The position numbers were made by a program, and so were the translations under genes. Positions 34,201-46,200 of a DNA stretch of 64,000 nt are shown in pieces. Under the pieces are notes generated by a model. It was not told where the DNA came from, ran no database searches, and saw only the letters and a program-made list of their open reading frames with translations. Origin of the DNA: Ornithodoros turicata (taxonomy: Eukaryota; Arthropoda; Arachnida; Ixodida; Argasidae); the NCBI RefSeq assembly GCF_037126465.1, contig NC_088201.1:26582550-26646549 (forward strand), read 5' to 3'. Position 1 is the stretch's first letter. Every line of letters starts with the position of its first letter.

Positions 34201-37200
34201 AAAATCTGCCACCGAAGCGGGTCATTTGTTGCAGTAATTAATTGGTTTCGGTTTACGTATTTTTGTCGCGGCTGGTCGCGGCGAAGCGCAAAAAGACGCT
34301 CTTTCACTCCCTTATCCATCAATGAATTACGTCCTTACACCAATGAATTACACCAATGAATTACGTCCTTTTGCGCTTCGCCGCGACCAGCTGCGACAAA
34401 AATACGTAAACCGAAACCAATTAATTACTGCAACAAATGACCCGCTTCGGTGGCAGATTTTTCTCTGAAAGGTGTCCACTGAAGGTCCCAAAAGGGGTAG
34501 TACCCATTTTAATACCGACAGCGCCCTGCTTTAGAAATTAATCGGTGGGCCGCCATCTAGCCGACAAAGGCCCGGCTATTGCCCAGACTTGGTTCTACAC
34601 TGGCCCTGTGTTGGCCGCATGTCTTATACACTCTTAAAAATGAACTTCACCACATAGCACGCTCAGCCAACCATCATCCCGAATGACAACGTTCTCGCCC
34701 TAGATTTGTTGAAAACGGGAGGAGGAGCCTATTTTGTGCCGTGCATAATGGCACAAAATAGGCTCCTCCTCCCGTTTTCAACAAATCAGGGGCGAGAACG
34801 TTGTCATTCGGGATGATGGTTGGCTAGGAGCGTGCTATGAGGTGAAGTTCATTTTTAATAGTGTAGGTCGGCCTGCTACATTGGCCCAAGGTTAGCAGTA
34901 TTAAGTCGGGCCGAGTAAGGTCAATGTCAATCCGCAAGCTTGGCCCAACATTTTTGTTGCAAGGACGGCCCAACAATTTTTAGGTCGGAAGCGCACGTCC
35001 GCCCGGCATTTTCCCAACGTTGTTTTTCCCGTTGGGATGGTACCGCACTGCTGATCAGAGTACTGCATAACCATTGGCAGTGCTCCTGGTTACAAGTGGT
35101 CCAGAGTTGGCCTATCATTGCTGTTAATCGGTGGGCCATAATCTAGCCGACTAAGGGCCGCCTACTGCCCAGACTTGGTTCTACACTGGCCCTGTGTTTG
35201 CTCCATGTTTTATAGGTCAGTTTGCTACATTGGCCCAAGGTTGGCGGTATTAAGTCGGGCCGAGTAAGGCCAATGTCAATCCCCAAGCTTGGCCCAACTT
35301 TTTTTCCAAGCACAGCCCAATGACTTTTAAGTCGGACGCATACGTCGACCCGGCATTTTACCGACGTTGTTTCCCCCCTGTTGTTTTTCCCCTTAGGCTG
35401 ACACTGCGTCAAGCTGCCACATGTCAGGCAGGTGTCGTGAATTTGCGCGTTGCTTGGTTTGGAGCGTTGCGACCGACTCTTGATCGGATCGATATTTTGT
35501 CTAAGTTTGGCATGGTTTGGCAGTGTCCAGTGATGTATAGCCGGGGGGGGGGGGGGGGGGGGGGTACACCCTCGAAATCGTACGCTTGGTAGCGCATTTT
35601 AGAGAGTGAAACGTGGTTGGTATCCTCCTCTCTCCTATAAAATCCCCATAGAGCCGCCCTCCCGAAACATTTTTCAGGCTACGCCACTCGTAAAGTGTCT
35701 GTAGAGGAGCAGGGTATAACTACAACTGCACAGGAGAGGAGACAAATGTCTTTGGGCCCGCTGCCCCGAGAGCGCCCTTGAAACAAATCATAATGATAAC
35801 TGGTAGCTTTACGTCGCGAGACAACTATGATCATAAGCGAGGCCCCAGTGGTCGGTCCGCCGATGAATTTTGCCCACATGAGGGTTCTTTAATGTGCTTT
35901 GAAATGTCAGACGACACGATACTAGTATATATAACATCCCTCACTGCAGGACAACGTGTCTATAAGCAACTTGTACCATGTCAGCAAGTTGCCAACGTCC
36001 TCGGCCGGGCTCGAACTCAGGAAGTGGCAAATGACCGGTACACCCTGCCATTGTCAAAGTGAGGAAGTTGTATTACAAGAGCTCAAGTGTGACTCCATTA
36101 CTCCAGCTCCCGTGGCTTTGTGGCTATACGGCGATGGCCTTCCACGCTGAGATTAGGAGGTGACCCGGGTTTGAATCCAGGCGCCGGCTGTGCAGTCTGG
36201 GTGTTTCCCTGGATTTTCCTCAGACGCTATAAGACAAATGCCGGCACAGCCCCCTGTGAAGGGGGCTGTGCCCTGAAATGCTGTCTCTGTATTGTCTCAG
36301 GTGGGCTGCTTCTGGGACTCAGCTGAAACTGGATAAATAAGTCCAGTGATCTATACAGACCCCCCCCCTACACCCTCTCCCCAAATGTTTGGCGACACCC
36401 CCTCTCTTTCTTTCTCGTGCACCCCGGGGTGGTGGTGGTGTTATTTCAACTTTAGACACATGTCGGCAATGATATATAAATCTCTTACAATGTAATTATA
36501 ATAATGACCTCCCCCATCACAATATTTTGCGTGCTTGCGATTCTGAACCCCTGAGTAAAGCGCTGGAAGCACAGCAGGATGCAAGCAACTTGTAGGTCTG
36601 TTTCACACACTTCCGTTTAACTTGTGGTCATGTACGTTGCAATCCAGAGGGCAGCGCGGAGAATGTTGAGGTATCCTTATGCCTTTCAGATTGGAGCAGT
36701 AAGCGGCCGAAAACAGACCTACCGGGAGGTGCTTGAGACCAGTTACCGTTTGGCATGCAGTCTGCAGAAGATGGGACTGCAGACGGGAGCCCTGGTGGGG
36801 GTCAGGTGCGGAATCATTCTGGAGTACCTGGTCACAGCCATTGCCATCATTCGAGCAGGGTGCACTGTGCTCTCCCTCAAAGGGCAGACGACACGTAAGT
36901 CACAGACGGCCGTTGTTAGTAACGTGATGCACGCGGACAAAACTACACTGGTAAAAGACGAACGGGAGTCTGATGGTGGTGAAAGGGCTCGCCTTGTCGG
37001 CCTCACAGAGGTGGGCAACATCACGACTCACCGGGAGTCTACTGAGCTCGTGTGATAAACATGAACCAATCCTACAGGAAGAGGAAACGGCAGACGAAAC
37101 AATCGGCGAGGCGCGAACTATATACCTTAAAGGAACTGTAAAGTGAGTGGCAAACCTGTAGAAACCGTATGAAAGCTTGTAACTTGGACGCTTGGACGTA

Positions 37201-40200
37201 ATAGTTCTGCTGTATATTGAGCATTTTTTCAGCAATCGAATTTGAACAGAGAAGTGAAAAATGAAAAATAAAAACCATGTCAAGTTCAGGAAGGAATAGC
37301 CACGAAAAATAAATGGAACGGTTAGAAGCATCAATATAGTAGTTTAATTTGACAAGCTTTCGGACGGAGTCCATCCTTCATCCGGTGCGATGAAGGACGG
37401 ACTCCGTCCGAAAGCTTGTCAAATTAAACTATATTGATGCTTCTAACCGTTCCATTTATTTTTCGTAGCAATCGGATTTCAAAGATTGCTACGCAAAGCA
37501 AACTAGCGGACTCCAGAAGCGCCCCAACCCTGAGGCGACTCGCGCGCCATCTATTGAGAACGCAAGCAACTAGACAATACATCTGACAAGATAGTGCGTT
37601 CCTCGCGACTGCAGTCAAGTGCAGTAAGCATTTTATTGCGAAGGTGCACGGTTCGAGTATTCCGGAACACAAGAACACAAACCATACACGTTTAAGTCAC
37701 TTGGATGCGAGGTTTTGCAAACAGCAGCGATACAGCGAGCCCAGAGCAGACGACACAGGGACGCGGAAAGAGAGAAAGGCTAACAGATAGCGCAGATCAT
37801 CTCGCAGGCACGGAACTCGGACGTTACTACCGTTACCCGTTTAAACCGAACTTCTCAAGAATTGCTGTTGTTCTTCAAAAAAAAAAAAAGTACAATGGTA
37901 ATTAGTAACTTGTCTCAAATGCGTTACCTTGTACTTCAATATCACGTGATGACTGTCCGCCAATCCGGGGCCGACTCCAACTTTGTTCCTTGCGAACGTT
38001 GAGAGGTCGCCACCTTTCAGCTTCTAAGGGTGTTCAAAATTAATTAGTGCGACAAATATGAAGATCTGAGAGGTGATGACTTGTGTGTGTGATCACACCA
38101 CCAAGTTCTACATCATGGTATCTTGAATGATTGTGGTTATATTTCACTTTACAGTTCCTTTAATAGGTCTCGTGGATGGATGGATGGACGGATGGATGGA
38201 TACTGCGGGTTTTCCCTTTGAAGCGAGTGGTAGCATGTGTGTAGCTAGTTTCGTATTAAAAAAAAACATAGATATAAAAGGTTCACAGATAACGCGAGCT
38301 ATACCACATTTGGTATCACAACTTTCTGAGCACCAGCTCCTGTGGCATAGTGGTCGGTGATCGCTTTCGACGCCGAGACTCGGAGGTGACGCGGGTTCGA
38401 ATCCCCGCACCGGCTGTGCTGTCTTGGGGTTTTCCTGGGTTTTCCGGCAGACTTTCCAGACGAATGTCGGCACAGTTCCTTTTGAAGTCGGCCCAGGACG
38501 CATACCAATCCCTCTGTCCCTCACTCCTTCCTACTGTCCTCTCTCCACCTGTCCACGTCTGTACGCCGCTCACAGCCACAGTTGCTTCGCGGCGCTAACA
38601 CGAAATACAACAAAATGTTTTAGGAGCCCCGAGTTCGCGACGCGACATTAGGATTGTTATTTGAGAAGGAAAATATCGCCGATGTTACTGAACGTATCGC
38701 TAACGTCAGAATAAAATAATCGCAGCTTCTACCAGGGTGTCGGAGCGAACCGAAAACCGGAACCGAAAACCGAAAAAAAACACTATTTTGGTGCGAACCG
38801 GAACGGAATCGAAACCGTATACGTTTTTTTCGCTCAGGAGGGAAACCGAAAAATATATTTAACGGTTTTCGGTACAAGAAAAAACTTCGCCGGTTTGGAC
38901 TACGGCGAACGAAACAGACGTCGTGTGCTCTGAAGTCATGTCATGGATACTATACGAGGGTTACGGTTACGGTGGAATGTATGTCGGTATAGTATGACCC
39001 TTAGGCTCCCTTTGTAATGGTTTATAGTACGCGCACGCACACAGACTTCGAGGTACATGTGACTCTCTAGCAATGCGCCTCAGTGTTCGTTTTAATTTGA
39101 TCCCCCCAAACTCTCCTCAACTAAACAGCGACCCAAAGGGGCTGCATAACGGCTTCTTTATCGGTAATGTCGCGCAACGCGTCCCTTGTTTGAGAGCAGC
39201 TAAGTTGAATACATTTAGTATACGCGAGGACTAGCCCGTGCAACTCTTTTGTGGACAGGACACGAAGAAAATAAAACGGAGCCGTCGAGCGCGTTTGTGA
39301 ATGAAAGTGTTCCTCTATTTGCGTCGTACTCGTGCGGTGGTGCTTGCTGGCTAGACAGTAGCAACAGACATTCGGATGGGACGCAATCACTCCAACCCAG
39401 CAAGAAAGTACTTTACGTATGACATCACGACAAACAAGTCCGTTTGTAGCATGCGCTTCAATAAAGGAGAAAGCCCATTTGAACAGACAGTAACCTACAG
39501 GAACCAGGAGCTACCAATTTCACAGATATATTGACACGTATTGATATTAAATACCGTGTATGCGGAATAAACAGGTTTACATTTTGTAACATTGATTTTT
39601 TTTTTTTGTGTGTGTGGGGGGGGGGGATGAATATTCCCAGAAGAAGCGGAACCGGTTAAAAACCGGTATGAACCGTTATTTTTTTGCTCCGGAGCAGAAC
39701 CAGTACCGGATCGTTTATGATGTAACCGGAACGAAAACCGGAACGAAAAACGTTTCGGTTCGACACCCTGGCTTCTACGGCTTCAATGAACTCCCAAAGA
39801 AAAGTCAGAGCAGTTGACGTAACGCAGTTGTTGTTTTAACAGGCGAATTCAAGTATCAACTGCAGGACGCCAAACCTGTCCTAGTCTTTGCAGAACCGCA
39901 ATACTGCGCAAGGATTCTAGAGGCATCCCAAGGTATCGAAAATTTCAAGGTGGGAGGATTCTAAGGAGCGGATTCGAACCAGCTTATTACGGTTGTCGGT
40001 TTCGTCACTCACAGGGTGTAGCGTCGTTTGGAGAATCGCCTGGCTGTTCCCTGTACGCTGACCTTGTCGCCGGAACCGACGGTCGGCTTCGAGAAGTCAC
40101 TCTAGATCCCAAAGAAGCCGTGATGGTCATCACATATTCCGGAGGTACGACAGGACCACCAAAAGGTGTCATGCTCACGCATCACAACTTCGTAGCCACT

Positions 40201-43200
40201 CAGATCATGTGGGACGCGTAAGTACAAATGCGGGAATGATCCTAGAACTGATGACACACGAGTCTGTACTACGTACGCTCATTAATCAGGTGGACTATGA
40301 TGCTACCTGTGCCAAACTCCAGGACAGCCAAGCCAATTACCCTGGACTGGATGTCCCCTGTACATCTCTCAGGCATAGTTACAGTGCTGGGCAACTGTCT
40401 CAGAGGATGCACTACAGTGTTGCTGTCATCTGATAAACCCAGAGACATCTTAGCAGCCGTCGAGAAATATGGCGTAAGATGCAACACATTACTTCGTAGT
40501 TTTTGGAAGTGTGCGAAACGTTAACAACAAAAGTATAGCTGTGACCAACGGTAGAACAATGAGATGCGCGATGACTGATCATTTTAATTCCTGGATTGAT
40601 TTGATTGTTCTTTAAGTAGATTTACGAGTGATCATGCAACACTTGCTAGACAAGGTGCCTCAAACCCAGATTCCAGTCTCAGATCGAGTCGTGGGTCGCA
40701 TTGCCTTTAAACTATGTCATGGAAAGTGGCACAGAAAAGAAATGACTGTAATAACCAGAACATACCTGCAAGAATAAGAACAGTAGCAGTGTTCTTATTG
40801 TGGTGCGGGACAGTGGGTAAATGAGGCCCCACATGACATACCAAGAGAAAGAAGTAAACTGTGTTCGCAAATCAAGTATTGAAAGGATGAGCAGCAACTT
40901 AAAAATATACGTTATTCTTTCCATAAGACTACATCTGAGTTCATGAGCTTGAATGCAACCTAATGCCTGAAAATCTGGTTTGATTGATATTTCTTGACTA
41001 AATTTTTCGACCCTAGGGGAATTTCTTTGTGTTAGCAGGTGTCGGTTCTTGGTACAGTCACTTTCTGTCCTTCACTTGTCATGTCGAACTTGCTTGAATC
41101 ACATCAATTTCATTGAATCGGCGAACTTTCATTGTGTTATGGGAACAAGAAGTTGCACAGGACAAGGTCATCGGAGTAGAGAAGGTGCGGGTTCATCAAA
41201 AATTCATTTGTAACTACAATCCTGTAAGCAATCAATGGCAAGCAATTAGGCAGCTTCCCAGGGAAGTGTCTGCGAAAGAAGAAAAAAAAAAAAAAAAAAA
41301 CTCGGGCAGGCGTGGCAAGACTACTTTGTAGAATTACACATTCACCAACTGTCCTCTAGGGACCTCGTATTACACTGCTTGAGGAACATCATTGATACTT
41401 AGCATAGAGCAACAAGAAAAGTATTGAGCAATGTAACAAAGCTTTCAGGTCCCTATTCGCTGCGAGATCGACCTATAGGGGGCGACACTGTCACCATTCT
41501 AGTGTGGGTAACACGTGGGCCGATGTTCGGAGTTAATGGTTCTTTTCCGCAATTCTTGTGTATATTCACCGGAAGATCACTTTTTCCGCGATGGTACGAT
41601 ACTGTTCGGTTCCCCAGTGCTCCACCTACTGCACTGAACGCGGACTAAACGTGTAAAAGCAGACGACGCGTCCACACTGCGGTAGTTCTCCGTTCTCCGC
41701 AGCGCGCCGACATCGTTCGATCTCGGAGCGAATTGCTCTACACCAGTATGTAGTCTCCCATAATGCCCTCAGTATCCAGACGTCTAATGGATGTAACCAT
41801 CAATTTCTAGGGCACTAAAACGCATAAATGTGGCGGAAAAGTAAGAACCAAAAGTGTTCCTACTTTGGACCCAAGTGCAGCACCTCTGCACTCACGCGTC
41901 CGCTGCGTGTCAGCACATGACTGCATTAATGTTCGCATCGGGCATATCCAGTGTTATCGCGGAAAATCAGCTATCTGCATGCCACATTCCATAGATCACG
42001 CCGCTCAGCATTGCAGAAATCTTGGGTCCTTGTTCTAGCCCTGTGCAGCACCGTCAATGCCTGCACTCATTCTATCTGTTCTTGACGTCTACTAGCCTGC
42101 TTGAACTCCTTTGACCTCATAGCTTTTGCCATGAATGCGGAAATGTTATCTTCACAGCATTACATCTCCGGTGGCCGGCCGGATGAACTACTACTGTCCC
42201 CATCAGTTACGACGCACCCGCGTGTGTGATATCTCAGTCATGTGTGTGTGAGAGTGTGTATGCCTCATCTTTTTCATCGTCATCCCACTAATATAGTAAC
42301 CCACATGCACTGAGGTATGGTACCGCAATTGTTGCGGTGAATCACCTAATCCCATCGTCATTCATGTAGTTGTTGTTGTTCCATAGATCACCCACATGCC
42401 CCTGATGCCTACACGGTTGATGATGCTGCACAATAGCGACCTCGTCGGCCAGTTCAACACGAGTACCTGGACCAGCGCTGGAGTGGGAGGTGGGGTTGTT
42501 CCGTCCGCAGTTATCGAAGCCTTCAAGCGCAAATTCCAGCTGGAAACAGTCTACTTTGGTAAGCAGCAGGATATCCTATTATAACGTCACGGCAAGAACG
42601 CCAGTAACTTGATGAGCATAACTGCATGGGAAGTCCTGGTTTATCTAGGTTACCGATTAGCTCGGTGATTCAGCACTGCACGGGCCGGATTCTTAGGCCC
42701 AGGCCCGTCTTGGGTCCAGCCCTCCCTTAGATTTAGCCGGCCGGGCTCGTCCCCACGACACCATACGTGGCCCGGCCCAAGCCCGAATAATTTCCCGTGT
42801 GTCTGTCCAGGCCTGTCTGTCCTAAGCCCGGGTGTTTGTCCGCCCGGATTTCAGACGCCTTCTGTGACCTTCTTTTGTCCTGAAAATCCCTACCCCCCCA
42901 CCCCCCATTAAACGTCTTTGCTGGTTTTGAGTCATTGTGTTGTGTTTTGTTTACGTGTCTTCGCCCATCGCTCAGGCTTGCCTATCATGGAGTTTATCCA
43001 CCAGCTAGCCTGCATCTACGCCATTCTGCCCGAATAATTTCCCGGGCCCGAGCAAATTGCTAGGCTACCCGGCCCGGTCCAGCGAAGCGGGCTGTAAAAG
43101 TTGACCGTGGCTAGCAAAAAGTGGGGTAACACAGGTTCGAGCCCGACATATAGGACCGGCAATGTATGGGCGCGGGCCCATATTGTGAAACCCGAGCCCG

Positions 43201-46200
43201 GTCAGGGCCCGCAAAAAGAAGGCATTACCCGGCCTGGCCCAACGGTCAAAAGCCCGGATCGTGCCGGGCTTTTGGGTAAGCCCGAGCCCTTGCAGTGCTC
43301 TAGCACACGATATACGATACGATCATGGGCGTGCCGCGAAAGGGGTCAAGGGGGGCCGTGCCCCTCCTGGAGCTCCAAGGTCACTCGTGAAAGTTGTGCG
43401 CTCTTTAGTCATAGGTCGTCATGATTATTCTCAAATGTCATAATATGAAGCTCTGAACACCCCCACAGTCCGCCGCGTACGTCTCCAGGAAAAGTGGCGT
43501 GTGGGGGTTGCAAGCTCTGCCCCCCCTGGAAATATCCTTGGAACGCCCATGGATACGATAGATACGATATATATATACGATTAATGTCCTAACGACGGTA
43601 CGACCATTTATACCCAACTGGCAACAAGAGTGACTGGACGCACCTTGCAACTGGCTCAACGTCTCATCTTTGTAGGGACGCTGACCAAATCAGGAATGAG
43701 AATGCAAAAGAACCTTTAGTGACACCGCCCTGAGTCCAGCTCATGCAGTTCAGATATTGGATAGGAGTCTTTGGGAGAATTTAGAGTAAACCGATAATAG
43801 TATGAACAAAGCATTAAAACGCAAGCAAGCTGGTGTAACCATGTCGATGGTATCATTTCCTTGAGCTTGAGGTGGTGGTACTAGTAGACAGGTCTAGACT
43901 CTAGTCTAGCACCTAGCAAGTTCTAGCTCCTAGCACACTCTAGTCTAGTCCTGTCTACTTGTGGTTTGTGTTCCGGTCCCTACCATCGCCTCAAGCTCAG
44001 GAAATGATACCATCAACATCGATAATAGTAGTTTGTGACCTATGATTTGTGGGGCATTGGCTGGCGAAATTACAGATAAAGTGCGCAGGTGGGCCGTTCG
44101 AGCCCTTTATTACAAGCCCTGTTATGTCTTAATGCAGATAATACTTCACTTTGGTGTACTTCGAGCAATATATGCAAATACACCCAAGTGTTACAGAAAC
44201 AGTATTATATAATACAGTTTCCAAGGTGGCGAATTTCCCCATTCATCATCCTCAGCGTATTTGTTGTTGTTGATGTTGTTCCCACCCATATGGATACAAA
44301 CCTCAACGTGAGCAGCATTTTAGTTTTTTGACGTAGAATTTACGTGTTTCCGATCGCTGATGTGGAGGGCACCTCGAACATATAGGATAGGATTGTACTT
44401 TTTACCACGTCATACAAACATACTACCTTCGAGAACTGTCATACAACGTATTTCTTTTGTGAAGGGCGCATTTCCTGAGAAAATTAGTTGAGAACAATGC
44501 GCGCCAGCGGCGGCAAACTCTCCCAGCTCCTTGTGGCGTGTTGTGTCGTCAGATCACCCGAGCACTTCCATTGGCTGACGAGAATCGTCTGCTACAGCTC
44601 GGGACCAAGGCGACCGGTCGACTATTCCGCGTCACACGCGAGTCGCGCGGCGCCAGAGGGAAAGAAAGAAAAAAAAATCACTGGGCGATTACGATAGTCG
44701 GTAATGCGAAATTTGAGCGCAGCTGTTGAGGTTGAGTTATACTCCACTGTTTTTATCCTCCACACATAGTACTTCAGGTAGCACTCCAGAGCGTGAAGTC
44801 GTTGTCCACGTTGGTGAGGTACAGCCCGGTTAAGTCTGTAGCGCGACTCAGTGCCACGTATATACCAACTTCTGCAGATGACTCTTGGCAGAGGAGTACA
44901 CGACATTTTCATACGTGCGATTTTGCGGCCGCCACGGTTGCATCGCATGTTTGGAGCCAAGCTCACCGAACTGCAACCAGACGCGTTCCGGCATCCCAAG
45001 CGTGCCCTCCTTCTTCGCTTTCCTCCTCCCGCCCTCTTCACTCTCACCGTACGCTTCGCCGCTGCTTTCGTCCTCCCGCTCTCCCGTACTTTCATCCTTC
45101 GCTTCGCTCCTCGTTCGCTCTGCCGGTTACAACGCCGACGCCACTCAACGCAGGAACGGGCGCCAAGAGCTGCGCTCTAAAAGAAAGTGCGCGCCTCACT
45201 ATTGGGTGGTAGATGTGACGTCGCAGACTGACAGCTGAGGGAAGGAGCTTTTCGGACCCGCGAGAAACGGAAGCTATCTTGCGCACCACAATTGCCCGTG
45301 GTACTCTTACTTTTTGTGCGAGCCTGTGTTCCAGTGCATTAATCCAACTTTCTACTCCTCCTGACATATTTTTGCCATTTTATGCTATTTTTAAAAAAAA
45401 TCATGTAACGTTTCGGCGGTGCGATTCGGTGTAGGAATAAATTAAATTAATGCGCGCGGCGTGTGCGGAGGGTTGTCTGCGCGCTTACCGGCGGAGGGGA
45501 GGGCTGCGCGTGCGCTTACCGGCGGGGGGAGGGCTGCGCGTGCGCTTATCGTAGCGTATTTTTCAGGCTGGGCCGACTTCTTTCGTCAGTTTTCCACCTG
45601 GGCCGACTTCCCTCAGAATTTTTTTCCAGTACAACAAGTGTGCAGTGGGTGGTTTACATGCAAGTATAGACATGCAAAGGATAGCCATACACAAAAGTAT
45701 AAGTGAAAATATATTTATTAAAGTCAATAGTGCGAAGAATTATGCTGTGACTCTGTGTTGACGAGAAAAACCCAGGCAAAAAACCTTCACGACCTGAAAT
45801 AGAATAAATAAAAACACAATACAATACATGTAACAAAGAATATACTTATTACAGGTACGATACAATAGCATTAAATAAGTATCACAGATCAAACACAATA
45901 TTTTTTATTAACTGTAATCATACACACAAGTTTTCAATTAATCAGAATTAAAATGCAGTAGCACATTTAATCAAATTTCTTCAATCAAAATTCAATAACA
46001 TTTCTCGTTTTGATATGGTATTGTGTAGCTATTATTTCCCTACATGTTGAAGGATATGTCGGTTAGGTTCTATATTAATGCTATGTGTTGATCGTGTTGA
46101 TTCGAATTATTTCCTTATGTCTGCGCTATTCACTTCATAAGAAATTGATTAATTAAATTTGTGTCATGTTGGAATATTAAACTTAGCTTCCATATTGTGC

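Noticed and set aside
36630..36689. Start codon at 36630 for the acyl-CoA synthetase
   Set aside because: The frame is open there, but a good acceptor (GCCTTTCAG) at 36689 joins in phase to an exon at 31271-31396 that carries the expected family N-terminus.
44622..45238. Arg/Ser-rich ORFs up to 157 codons
   Set aside because: GC-rich sequence open in several frames at once. Only the short helicase-like block on the minus strand has recognisable similarity.
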